From NCBI GenBank assembly GCA_947646735.1, contig CANTFK010000491.1, positions 1 through 18,917 on the forward strand: a stretch of 18,917 nucleotides of DNA, in the 5' to 3' direction. A program made the translations under genes and the position numbers. Below, one piece after another: positions 1 through 8,765 of the stretch. Origin of the DNA: Peronospora farinosa. Its lineage: Eukaryota; Oomycota; Peronosporomycetes; Peronosporales; Peronosporaceae. Position 1 is the first letter of the stretch. Each line of letters begins with the position of its first letter. A model generated the notes under the pieces. It was not told the origin of the DNA. It worked only from the letters and a program-made list of their open reading frames with translations, and ran no database searches.

Positions 1-259
1 AATGTCGGCATGAGGCCAGGATTCCCAAGTCATTCCGGGGTATCAAGACGCGAATATGTCAAATATACTTGTGACTTGCTACTCCCCAAGCGACGCCAAA
101 CCCGCTTGCTTTTTTGTCAAATGCATAAACCGAGAAGCCATAGAAACGAAGCCCCTCCTCCCGCGAATCCGACGATCATGTGAAACTGTATGGGGGTCTT
201 GATGGCGATTCGATAGCGATTCGTCTAAAGACCTGGAGTCATGCGCGTTCTAATCGGGT

Positions 260-574
260 TTAAAAACGTCCTTGAAAATGGCTAGAGCTCGCTACCTCGT
301 TTTTTTCCTCTTTCTTGTCATCAGGATGGAAGAGCATTTCACCCACGATAATATCGACGATGTCCTTGTTCACAAGATAATGCACATGTGCTTGGGCTTG
401 GCCTTAATGGGGCCGTATGGTGTTTCGATGCACCAGAGGAGCGTTCTCGTCTAATAATGTCTCCTTCTGCGCATTCGTTAGGTTACAATACCTCTCCCAG
501 TAGTTACCATGCTGTCCCTTTATGTGCCTGTCGTAGACATCAGTGCGAAAAGATTGTTTGAAGTATTGATTTGT
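260..574 (-). pseudogene. Degraded transposon-like coding remnant (left copy)
   Basis: The minus strand holds one reading frame interrupted by a single TAA. Before the stop the text includes R-H-I-K-G-Q-H-G-N-Y-W-E-R-Y and V-H-R-N-T-I-R-P-H. After it the frame continues through D-I-V-D-I-I-V-G-E-M-F-F-H-P-D-D to a TAA. The codon use and charged/aromatic pattern look protein-coding across the stop. I do not recognise the family; its place in repeat-like DNA next to a minisatellite suggests a mobile-element origin, which is inference. Confidence 0.4.
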
Positions 575-1273
575 GGTGGAGTGGATTCTCAAACAGCGTA
601 GGAGATCCACAAACACACACAGCACCGGACTGACGACTTGCGGAGGGGGTACCCTGATACCGTGTCGTGTTAACCTTGGGTCTCACCTTGTGTACCCGTC
701 GTCTTGGCTGGTCTTGCTCCTCGGTTGACGCAGAAGACTTAAGACTTGGTCTTGTATAGAGGGACTTGGTGGTCCCCGAGTGGATATGCTTCACTTGGGA
801 CCGGGTTTCTTGGGCTCAATCGACTATGTCGAGAGAGATGCACCTGGTACTATGTACCCCTTTGGTGGCTGACTGTTCTTGGTCCTTGGACCCCTTTGTG
901 TTCTTCCCCGTAGGAAAACCGCTTCCTGTAGCGGGTCGTAGAGTCTTGACACATCAGGCCAACTATCCCGAGGTTCAACTTGCGTAGCTTGAGCCTTCTA
1001 ACACCTGCTGGACGTCGGGGGGCCAAAGGGTATCCCGCCCGGAAGAGGTGAGGCGACGAAGAAGCTTAGGAGGGGCGCTTAAAGCTGCCACGTGTAATGC
1101 AAATTCGAGTGTGTTTATTTATCTTATTCTCTGTATGCTTTTCTTGCCTAACCCTAACCCTTCGCTCTAGATAACACCACGTGTCAACTTGTGGACGAAC
1201 AACTTTCTCTTTTAGGACATGGGACTTGTACCGGCTCTGCACTTTAAGGAAGCCTTGTACCTTCTATAACCTG
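575..1273. repeat. Gene-free, repeat-like DNA (possible LTR or other TE end)
   Basis: No gene is supported here. The sequence is rich in short G/C-rich words and ends in an AT-rich tract (1104-1135) next to telomere-like hexamers. On the complementary strand that tract reads aataagataaataaac, which could serve as a polyadenylation-type element. The composition resembles LTR-type DNA, but I see no definite LTR ends, primer-binding site or target-site duplication. Open frames here start at non-ATG codons and show no family resemblance. Confidence 0.3.
1147..1161 (+). repeat. Short telomere-like hexamer tract
   Basis: The sequence cctaaccctaaccct holds two and a half CCCTAA-type units directly outside the minisatellite. 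It is too short to be a telomere. It may be an interstitial remnant, a repair insertion or chance. Confidence 0.5.
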
Positions 1274-2184
1274 GGTCCACCTGTCGCCTGGAGTCCACCT
1301 GTCGCCTGGTCACCTGGTTCACTCGTTCACCTGGTTCACCTGGTCCACATGGTCACTTGGGTCCACTTGGTTGCCTGGTTTACTTGGGGTCAACCGGTCC
1401 ACTTGGGGTCAACCTGTCTCTTGGGGTTCACTGGTCACCTAGGTCCACCGGTCACCTGGATCAACATGTCACCTGGGGTCCACCGGTCACGTCCACCTGT
1501 AACATGGGTTCCACCTGTCGCCTGGGGTCCACCTGTCACATGGGGTCCACCGGCCACCTGGGTCCACCGGTCACCTGGGTCCACCGGTCACCTGGGTCCA
1601 CCGGTCACCTGGGTCCATCGGTCACTTGGGTCCACCGGTCACCTGGGTCCACCAGTCACCTGGGTCCACCGGTCACCTGGGTCCATCGGTCACTTGGGTC
1701 CACCGGTCACCTGGGTCCACCAGTCACCTGGGTCCACCAGTCACCTGGGTCCACCGGTCACTTGGGTCCACCGGTCACTTGGGTCCACCGGTCACCTGGG
1801 TCCACCAGTCACCTGGGTCCACCAGTCACCTGGGTTCACCGGTCACCTGGGCCCTCCGGTCACCTGGGTCCACCGGCCACCTGGGTCCACCGGTCACCTG
1901 GGTCCACCGGTCACCTGGGTCCACCGGTCACCTGGGTCCATCGGTCACTTGGGTCCACCGGTCACCTGGGTCCACCAGTCACCTGGGTCCACCAGTCACC
2001 TGGGTCCACCGGTCACTTGGGTCCACCGGTCACTTGGGTCCACCGGTCACCTGGGTCCACCAGTCACCTGGGTCCACCAGTCACCTGGGTTCACCGGTCA
2101 CCTGGGCCCTCCGGTCACCTGGGTCCACCGGTCACCTGGGGTCAACCGGTCACCTTGGGTCCACCTGTCACCTGGAGTCAACCT
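1274..2184 (+). repeat. 17-bp GC-rich minisatellite with higher-order units (left)
   Basis: The core unit is ggtccaccggtcacctg, repeated head to tail about fifty times. The outer part (1274-1545) is degenerate and the rest regular. Variants such as ccatcggtcactt, ccaccagtcacc and gccctccggtcacc recur in fixed order. The block beginning gtccatcggtcactt at 1681 recurs at 1936, giving a 255-bp higher-order period of 15 units. As 17 is not a multiple of 3, every frame repeats after 51 bases, and the unit has no stops, so long artificial open frames arise. Confidence 0.95.
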
Positions 2185-2296
2185 AAGCTGCCCTAGCAGC
2201 ACTGGTCCTTTAATCTGTAGTGTAGGACATCCTAGTACCTTCTCCGAACTCGGGACCTTGGACCAGTTCGGGGCCTGGTCACTCCCTGTCACTCAT

Positions 2297-2551
2297 TCAA
2301 GAGAGTGACCGAGGTCTTTCACGCCAGTTATTATAATAACTACGAAGGGCACCCCATTTCTCTGGCACTTCTCCACAGGATGTTGTTCGTAGGTTTGCGT
2401 TTGGCGTCAACCTTCTCTTCTCGACCGAAGTGTACACAGAAGCGGCATGATACCGACACGACTTCCATCGTCGATGGATTGCGCTTGCAGACCTTCCAAC
2501 CATATGCGAGTATATGCGCCTCGATAACAATGTTTTACGCGCCGGAGGCAT
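2297..2551 (-). pseudogene. Unidentified short frame, possibly a truncated gene (left)
   Basis: From an ATG at 2551 the minus strand encodes a basic peptide starting M-P-P-A-R-K-T-L-L-S-R-R, followed by G-R-S-A-S-A-I-H-R-R-W. The latter loosely recalls the third helix of Myb/SANT DNA-binding repeats, but it is too short for assignment. The left copy reads through a TGG codon where the right copy has TAG, so it runs about 25 codons further, toward the minisatellite. It may be a fragment cut off by rearrangement. Confidence 0.3.
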
Positions 2552-2671
2552 AGTTTGGGCGAATGATGCTCTCAACGAGTCCGAAACGCAGTTTTCTACG
2601 CAATCTGAATAGTGGCGCCTGGCAAAACTTCATAGTGGCCAAAAGTGGCGTTCGGGATTCAAACTATTCTA

Positions 2672-2947
2672 TCAAAGTGGCCTGATGATGATACGTGGAG
2701 ATAAAACCGGGAAGAAGAGCACTCCTATTCGAGCTGATAGACTCAAGCTCTTCCCTTCCATAGCGACGCGTCTGGCGTTACGCGCAGGACTCTTGGCGTA
2801 TGGCGAGAAGGACGCACCGACAGATGAAGATGCTGGAGATGAAGACAAAGCAGTCAATGTAGATCCACCATGAGCTCCAATAGTGGCTGGAGGTCGTGAT
2901 AATGCTGTAATAATCTTAGGCGGATGCAACGAGCCATTGCTGCTCAT
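2672..2947 (-). CDS. Ser/Ala-rich hypothetical protein, 5' part of a truncated gene (left)
   Basis: An ATG at 2947 opens a 91-codon frame beginning M-S-S-N-G-S-L-H-P-P-K, followed by Ser/Ala/Pro-rich low-complexity sequence (residues ~28-50) and a basic stretch S-P-A-R-N-A-R-R near residue 53. It has no membrane segment and no recognised domain. It diverges from the ATG6-like gene across about 300 bases, so the two may share a bidirectional promoter. The frame ends just before a cluster of four AGTGGC words (2611-2681), which may mark where foreign or rearranged DNA replaced the rest of the gene. An intron donor near the end is an alternative. Confidence 0.4.
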   Translation of the reverse strand: MSSNGSLHPPKIITALSRPPATIGAHGGSTLTALSSSPASSSVGASFSPYAKSPARNARRVAMEGKSLSLSARIGVLFFPVLSPRIIIRPL

Positions 2948-3255
2948 TGGAATGTTGATTTATTGGACTGTTGACGTCAGATGAGCCTGGCACAAGTGTC
3001 AAAATGATGACAATTAATTTCCAAATGAACAAGAGATTATAATAGTGACGTAGTACACGTCGTAGACAGAGAGAGATGGAGCTAGACGACGTAGACACTG
3101 AAGAGGAAGATGGAGTAACGCCACCGTAATCGAGTGATTCTTATGAGCGATTCTGATTGGGTAAAATCAATTGATTATAGTATTGGACACTGGTGTGGAC
3201 AACTTAATTTGTCCACCATCTGATTGAAGTACAAGACAAAATTACATTACAGCGC
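2948..3255. promoter_or_regulatory. Divergent intergenic region (candidate bidirectional promoter), left
   Basis: This separates the divergent starts at 2947 (minus) and 3256 (plus). It is more AT-rich than its flanks and holds no convincing gene; the 60-codon minus frame at 2916-3098 is probably incidental. No definite oomycete initiator was identified, so the promoter role rests on gene arrangement alone. Confidence 0.3.
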
Positions 3256-3566
3256 ATGAGTTACCGACTTGTCCTTTCTCTTGCATTGCCAGTCCTCTTG
3301 TCCTCTTCAACAAGTAATGGTACTATAGCTTTCTGCAGCTTGTTCACGTGCCACCAATGTGGTGCACTACTCAAATTCCAACATAGTCCAGTGTCCATTG
3401 AGGAGAAGATCATGAAGCTTCGACCGGTAGCCTACGAGCACCCGTCGGAGGTGTCCGAGCAACGAGACAGCAAGGGAGAAAACGAGGAAGACCAGATGCC
3501 AAGACTTACAGAAAAACAGACGCTGGAGAGACCGCAGATGCAGATGAAGAGGAAGAAGCAGCACAT

Positions 3567-4031
3567 ATGGCAGCTAGGTCCTCACTAAGTCAACAGCAAC
3601 AGCAGCAAAAGACGCCGGCTATTGTCCCCGAGATTGTGTGGGAACGACAACGTCTGGACTACAGCAGTGATGTTGGTGTTTGGGTGCCTGCTGAATTCGA
3701 CCTCGTAAATAGGATTGCAGCTTACACGAGCTGCAATTGTGGAGATATTGGACAAAATATTGCCGATGTGGTGCCGGCGCGACTACTGAACAAGCCGCAC
3801 TTGTGGATATCGGACTGGGAGGTGGATTACTCCCTCCCGCACTGCGATGAAGAAAGGTGGGTATATGCATCCTCGCACGTAGATTTTGGCAAGCTGGAGG
3901 AGCCTCATGTGCATCGAGAGGAGGCAGTGAAAGGTGGTGAGCTCAGTAGAACTGCCAAAAAGACTGAAAGGTCTGATGCAATGTCGCAAGAGCGTGTTGT
4001 TCGTCGAAGGTGTCTGATACGAAAGTGCTGA
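3567..4031 (+). pseudogene. DysF (dysferlin/peroxin-type) domain segment, truncated (left)
   Basis: A 154-codon frame opens at an ATG but stays open upstream through an AT-hook-like K-R-G-R-P and an acidic run (from about 3480), so this ATG need not be the true start. It has poly-Q at residues 9-14. Residues 80-103 (W-I-S-D-W-E-V-D ... E-R-W-V-Y-A-S-S) and 144-154 (V-V-R-R-R-C-L-I-R-K) match the W-x-W/D-E-x-G-W-x-Y-A and V-R-R-R-x-W-x-R pattern of DysF N/C domains of peroxins and dysferlins. A 10-base deletion just after the basic motif shifts the frame and ends the protein at L-I-R-K-C. Confidence 0.6.
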
Positions 4032-4068
4032 GTGATCTCAACTGGTTCCAGGAACTACTGGACTGCAG

Positions 4069-4282
4069 GTACGGCGAATGAAATTATATTTCTCCCTAAG
4101 AATACATCATAATGTGGTATAGTTGTTGTCTACAGCACGGTTCTACACAAAAAGTGGTTGCCTACTTGTCATGACTGTGAAGGAAGGTGCTGTCCCGATT
4201 TACTCAGTAAGTGAGCACCTGATTTTTTGTGCCACCTTTGAGAAGAGCTTATCATTATGCATTGTTCTGATGACTACTACAG
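4069..4282 (+). other. ATG6: Candidate GT-AG intron joining DysF segment to coiled coil (left)
   Basis: The donor is gactgcag|gtacgg and the acceptor is gactactacag|agtatt, after an AT/T-rich interior, over 214 bases. Removing it joins TGC AG to A GTA TTG AAC, reading C-R-V-L-N-E-L-E-E-D. In this copy the upstream frame has already been shifted by the 10-base deletion, so the join is in phase only with the ancestral frame. Confidence 0.5.
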
Positions 4283-5363
4283 AGTATTGAACGAACTGGA
4301 GGAGGATCGAGCTCAATACGAGGATTTTATGGCTCAAATCTGCAGACAAAGGGCGGGCATCAGCACGAACATTGTGCGATGATGGAGATTACGATACCGA
4401 TGAGTGGCACATTGACCCAGAGCTTTGCGCTTTGGAGGAGGAAGAGCGGCAACTAAAGGCGGAGTTAGAGGCCATCGAGGATGAAATTATACAAGTGACA
4501 GCTAAGAGGCGTGAGCTTTGGTAAACTGGATAGATCTCGAGCGTTTGGTTCATGGCACGTTTGCTGAAGGAGCGTTCTTGCAGCATTTATTGGGTCTGAG
4601 TCGCGACGAGCGCCAATTCGTGGGTGTATTTTGCAGTGCATGCATCAGATATGCTGCGCCGTCTCCAGTGCTACAACGTGTGCAACGATGTCTTCCACAT
4701 CTGGCACGACGGTCTGTTCGGTACCATTAATGGACTGAGACTTGGCAGGTTACCGTCTAAACCGGTGGAGTGGGTCGAGATTAACGCGGCAATGGGCCAG
4801 ACAGTGTTGTTGCTGGCAACTATCGCTGACCGTGCCGGTTTTGAATTTTCACGTAACCGTCTCGTGTCTCGGGGAGCTTCTCCCGTGTAGTCAATATGTG
4901 CGGAAAAGAGTACAGTCTGTACAGCGACGGTGGCATGTTCCGCCGTCGAGGCTTCAATCAAGCTATGATTCTATTTCTCGAGTGCGTAGATGACGCAGGT
5001 CGTCGTGCCATGAAAGAAGAGCTATTGCTCAAGTTCCCGTACAAGGTAGAGCGCGGCAAAATCGGTGGTCTGCCTATTTCGCTTGGTAACGATGAGCAGT
5101 GGACTCGAGCGCTCAAGTACATGCTCACGCATCTTAAATGGCTCTTGGCTTGGATTTCGAAGCGCTATTGAAGGGATGAATAAAGAATGAGCAAGTCGGC
5201 AGAATATCTGCCAGGCAACATTTGCTAGCGCCATGACAGCGGACCAGCAAGTATAACGTGTGTATTTTGCGTCTTCTGCTTGGGTTTTTGTAAGTTCTTC
5301 ACATGTCAGTAACGAAGAGACAACAGCCAAGATGTACTAAACATGGGACGTTATAAGAAGACG

Positions 5364-6326
5364 TTATAGTTCTGTGCCTGTGGACACCTTGGCTAAGCTA
5401 CAGCAGTTGCTGGATGGCTTGTGGATTGCGTTAGCAGCGTGTAGTACCTCTTCCTGCGTGGTAGAGCGACCCACAGACAAGCGCAGTGTGCCTTTGGCAA
5501 ACTCAGGAGCCACGTGCATGGCAGCTAGCACGTGTGAAATGGTAGTAATGTGTTTCTCGACGCGGTCTAGGTTCTTTTCCTGTTCGGTAGCCCTGTCTTG
5601 CTTGTGGCTATGACACGCTGATCCTGCACTTGCATAGACACCGTCGGCCTCTATCACTGTCCATTACACAGGCAACACCAAGATCAGCATCCTATAACCA
5701 ACAAAGTCAAGTATACAAGACTTACAGTCGAGGAGACGCGATGCGTCAATGTTTTCAAAGCTGATGCTGAGCGTGTTAGGCAGTGAAAGTTCTGGGTGGC
5801 CGTTCACCTGGTAGCTAACATTCGTGAGACTGCAGTGCTTTTGGATCTGCTCGAGGAGGAACGCCCTGCTCTCTTGCATGATGACAGCGTACTCGTGCAA
5901 GTTCTTCTCTACAAGCGCACAAGCCTGGCCCAGTGCCGCCACTAGTCCCACATTCTCTGTACCACCACGACGTCCGTTCTCCTGCGACGCTCCGTGAATC
6001 ATCGTGTCCAAACCATGCTTTTTTTACAGACGTAGAGAGCGCCGACACCCTTTGGCGCATAGAATTTGTGGCCCGCCACTGTCACCAAATCCACGTCAAG
6101 CTCACGACATTCACACGCACTTTACCAATCGCTTGACTGGCGTCTGGATGCATAGCCGATTCTCCTCGTCCTCGACGAATCGTCGCACTGCTCGAGAAAT
6201 TGCTGCAACTGGCTGCAACGATCCAACTTCATTGTTAGCAAGCATAATGGACACCAAACACGTCTGTACGGTAAGCGCATCCAGCACATCTTGTACCTGA
6301 ACATAGCCAAAGTTATTCACAGGCAA
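5364..6326 (-). pseudogene. SCLY: Selenocysteine lyase-like (NifS/class V aminotransferase) C-terminal remnant (left)
   Basis: PLP enzymes of this family remove selenium or sulfur from (seleno)cysteine. From 6326 the minus strand shows V-S-I-M-L-A-N-N-E-V-G, then H-P-D-A-S-Q-A-I-G-K, G-H-K-F-Y-A-P-K-G-V-G-A-L-Y-V (PLP lysine), G-R-R-G-G-T-E-N-V, L-P-N-T, S-A-G-S-A-C-H-S (catalytic Cys loop) and R-L-S-V-G-R-S-T-T. Order and spacing fit selenocysteine lyases better than IscS. The N-terminal ~190 residues are absent. Frames change between the first four motif blocks, with another break after D-A-S-R-L-L-D-C. It converges with the ATG6-like remnant. Family assignment is sound; the lyase subtype is probable. 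Confidence 0.8.
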
Positions 6327-6566
6327 GTAAGCTTGATGTTAAAACTGCTGATTAGTTGTTGATACGACTTTCAACTTCATACAAAACAAGTAAGGAAAGT
6401 ATATAAACAGTGTAATTGCTTTTTACCAACAGCATAAAGCACCTACCACCACTATCTGTCCCTACGTCATAGTAGAGGTACTAGCAGGACCTCCGATAGT
6501 AACTATGGAGTGTAGCATTAATTCTCCACCAGCTCTCCTCCGTCTTACACATATTTACTTGGGATT

Positions 6567-7832
6567 CTATTCCATCTTTTTTCGAAGTTTCTTCATAAAC
6601 GAACTAAAATCTTTGTCTCCCTTAATAGGATTCTCCTTCTCCAGCGATTTCAAGAAAAAGCCGTTCCTGTGCACCTGTTTCATCACTTTTAGGGCTGCGC
6701 CATGGCCGACCTTATCAGAGAGTTTCTTATAAACTTCACGGCATCTGATGCTGCTCGTTTTGCCCTGTGTTCTCATGTACACGAAGTCGACCCAAAGCCT
6801 TCCAAGCAGATCCGTAGTCAAATCGGTTGGATTCGATGTTTTCTTCCCTTGAAGCTTGAAAAGTTCGAAGGTTGATTCTAAAAGTTTTGGCTTCTTCTTC
6901 ATAAACTGGAGCTGGGATAATAGCAGGCCTTGAGCGAATTCAAAGTTTGCATCGCCCTTACCAATTTTAGCAAGAGCCCTCATCAGATCAAGATTCATCG
7001 TTCTGCCTTCCGATCCTTTAAGGAACTCGAAAGCCTCATACACCGAATTCTTTTCAGTGTTGAATGCAGCCCACATGCTGAATCCTGGAAGGTGGGGTAT
7101 TTCTCCGAACTTGCTAAATTTGTTAAGTTCCAGATAATTGAATCGGTTTTCCGACGTGTATCCCTTTTCAACCCACTGCTTGATTCGATAGTTACAAATA
7201 CTCTTAACCGTGTACCCGAATTTGGCTGAACTTTTTGTTTGAGCTAGGAATCTGTCCAGTTGACCTTCATCCCCCAATTTCTTAACCATAATATCGAACA
7301 TCACTTTGGGCACATCTTCCTTGGGCGTGGTTTTCCCGACGATATATTTCCATACGGGAAAATTTGGGTTTTCAAATGGGTTTTTGAGTGACTTCCCTTC
7401 CTTGACGAGCTGCAACGACTCAAAGACCTCCTCGGGATTTCTTTGTTTGTTAACCCACAGCCACCATTGTGCTCGCATTCTTGTCATGATCTTGGAGTAG
7501 ATCGTTAAAACACTTTGACGCAGTCTGGCAGGAAAACCTACCGCCTGTTTTCCAAAAGAGCTTCCGAGTTCCTTAAGTCCCGAGAGATCAGGAACTAGTC
7601 TTCTCAATTCACCAGTGCTGGTTGTCGTCACATCCGCGGTCGACCTCAAGTACCTCTTGTGTTTCAAGGGAGGAGGTATCAGATCCATATTCAATGTATC
7701 CGATGCCCAAAAGGTGCGTAGAGCATCCTCTGGTAACAGATCTGCCATCGCCATTCCAAAAGGCGAACACACAACGAGCATGATAACAAAGAGCGCCTTG
7801 GTAAGCGAGGTTTTCTTGGGCTTGACCGGCAT
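6567..7832 (-). CDS. RxLR effector with WY/LWY-type repeats (left copy)
   Basis: A complete 421-codon gene with an ATG at 7832. Residues 1-30 form a signal peptide: basic start, hydrophobic L-F-V-I-M-L-V-V-C, cleavage probably after A-M-A. R-Y-L-R lies at 60-63, the host-translocation motif of oomycete effectors; a clear dEER is not seen, only T-G-E-L-R-R at 73-78. From residue 133 (P-E-E-V-F-E-S-L) the helical body has W/Y-module hallmarks: F-P-V-W-K-Y-I (W161), Q-W-V-E-K-G-Y (W220), W254 and R-L-W-V-D-F-V (W347), suggesting about three modules. The C-terminus is Lys-rich. No frame damage, unlike all neighbours. The host target is unknown. Confidence 0.85.
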   Translation of the reverse strand: MPVKPKKTSLTKALFVIMLVVCSPFGMAMADLLPEDALRTFWASDTLNMDLIPPPLKHKRYLRSTADVTTTSTGELRRLVPDLSGLKELGSSFGKQAVGFPARLRQSVLTIYSKIMTRMRAQWWLWVNKQRNPEEVFESLQLVKEGKSLKNPFENPNFPVWKYIVGKTTPKEDVPKVMFDIMVKKLGDEGQLDRFLAQTKSSAKFGYTVKSICNYRIKQWVEKGYTSENRFNYLELNKFSKFGEIPHLPGFSMWAAFNTEKNSVYEAFEFLKGSEGRTMNLDLMRALAKIGKGDANFEFAQGLLLSQLQFMKKKPKLLESTFELFKLQGKKTSNPTDLTTDLLGRLWVDFVYMRTQGKTSSIRCREVYKKLSDKVGHGAALKVMKQVHRNGFFLKSLEKENPIKGDKDFSSFMKKLRKKME

Positions 7833-8320
7833 CTTCGAAACTTAAAGTGACCTGGAGGTGTGGGAGCAACTTGAAGAGTGGGGGTGCTTGTAAGACCTCA
7901 TCCGGGGACGGATCAGATGCCAATAATATGAGGTGGTTGATAGTGGCTGGAATATACTGCAATTTTCTATCACTGGCATCATCATTCTAAAGGTGTGCGG
8001 ACAGTCACCGAAAGATCAGATGAATATCTGAATGGTACTAAAATTAAATACAAATCGTTAATCCACTATACAGTAGAATCTGTAAATTAATACTCGGAGG
8101 ACGCCAATGTTCTTTAGGGTCTATCATTTAAAACAGGTATAAAATAACTGCTAGACATTGCTCACAATCATAACATCCAGTTCAATGATGGAGGTTATTG
8201 TTTTATGCAGACTTAGCTTAGACTGTACCATGTTCTGAAAAGATGCAGACAATCGCTTGGCATCAGATCAGATCTAGGTACTTTACAAGAAGATGGTCAG
8301 CGGCGATCAGTATTAGAATG
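7833..8320. other. Upstream region of left effector, no gene seen
   Basis: This is AT-rich sequence between the effector ATG and the next coding remnant. The 117-codon minus frame entering it (7609-7962) starts at TTG and overlaps the effector in another frame. The region presumably contains the effector promoter; no element is certain. Confidence 0.4.
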
Positions 8321-8679
8321 TCAGTGACACATTACATCCCCAACCGCATTCATGGCTTTCAGCTGCAAGGCAACATCAAGCACTGGACTATCTCCGGCTA
8401 AATGATCTGTAGAAGGTCCAGGCCGAACAAAAAATTGCACCACAAGCTCCGGCGCTCGAGTAAAACCAACGGGCAGAAAGTTTTATGTTACAGTCTTGTA
8501 TATGAAGAGAGCAGCGTCCAGCCATGGAGTACGCGGGGTATAGTAGTTAATGCCTCGTAAAATCGAGACACCTGAGCTTCATTTGACAACATCATGCAAG
8601 CGCGGCTAGGAAACTTCTGCTCGGGCTTCCACACAATATCCAGTTGCTGTTATTTCATAGCGTATTCGACATCTCCACC
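8321..8679 (-). pseudogene. Decayed coding remnant of unknown family (left)
   Basis: Mirror of 10222-10580. Two frames make one coding-like text: the first includes I-V-W-K-P-E-Q-K-F-P-S-R-A, the second V-G-F-T-R-A-P-E-L-V-V-Q-F-F-V-R-P-G-P-S, ending at a TGA. No domain is recognised. The orientation is the same as the effector downstream of it. Confidence 0.45.
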
Positions 8680-8765
8680 TTAATGGAGGACGAGTAGTGT
8701 GACATATCAGTGCACGTTGAATCTTCATACAGACGTTGTTAAAATGATGTAGACTAAAAAGTAGG

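Larger units (their letters stand above)
3256..5171 (+). pseudogene. ATG6: Broken Beclin 1/ATG6-like gene with internal DysF domain (left)
   Basis: Beclin 1/ATG6 is the scaffold subunit of the class III PI3-kinase complex in autophagy. From the ATG at 3256, the first segment carries F-T-C-H-Q-C-G-A-L-L-K-F, like the Beclin N-terminal CxxC motif. Next come an acidic linker, poly-Q and a DysF region (3567-4031), a candidate intron (4069-4282), an acidic coiled coil (4283-4513; E-E-E-E-R-Q-L-K-A-E-L-E-A) and the C-terminal evolutionarily conserved domain (4636-5171; F-H-I-W-H-D-G, then [10 protein letters not shown]). Parts lie in different frames, so at least four frame breaks exist, including a G-run at 4870-4875. 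A 10-base deletion near 4034 and a 1-base deletion near 4529 are private to this copy. Family identity of the C-terminus is firm; a single-gene model with the DysF part is inference. Confidence 0.75.

Noticed and set aside
1147..1161. A true telomere end.
   Set aside because: Only two and a half hexamers, internal to the arm, with coding remnants and other DNA beyond.
1274..2184. CRISPR-like array.
   Set aside because: The repeats are contiguous 17-bp units without unique spacers, in a eukaryotic context.
1181..2308. Long open frames (375, 279 and 186 codons) on the plus strand, and their mirrors at 16362-17733, read as Pro/His/Gly-rich proteins.
   Set aside because: They are products of a stop-free 17-bp tandem repeat open in all frames at once. 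The longest starts at GTG, and frame-shifting one-base losses in the right array show no frame is protected.
2916..3098. A 60-codon minus-strand frame with a hydrophobic stretch in the divergent intergenic region.
   Set aside because: It sits upstream of, and in a different frame from, the Ser/Ala-rich gene, with no family features. It is more likely incidental.
3256..3330. A possible secretion signal at the start of the ATG6-like remnant (L-V-L-S-L-A-L-P-V-L-L).
   Set aside because: The same frame runs into a Beclin-like CxxC motif and the gene is broken, so a secreted product is unlikely. The hydrophobic stretch may be an artefact of the wrong start or frame.
6930..7229. A 99-codon plus-strand frame opposite the effector (mirror 11672-11971).
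   Set aside because: It is a shadow on the antisense strand of a well-supported gene.
7609..7962. A 117-codon frame overlapping the effector start (mirror 10939-11292).
   Set aside because: It starts at TTG, overlaps the effector in another frame and has no family signal. The effector frame has the ATG, signal peptide and RxLR.
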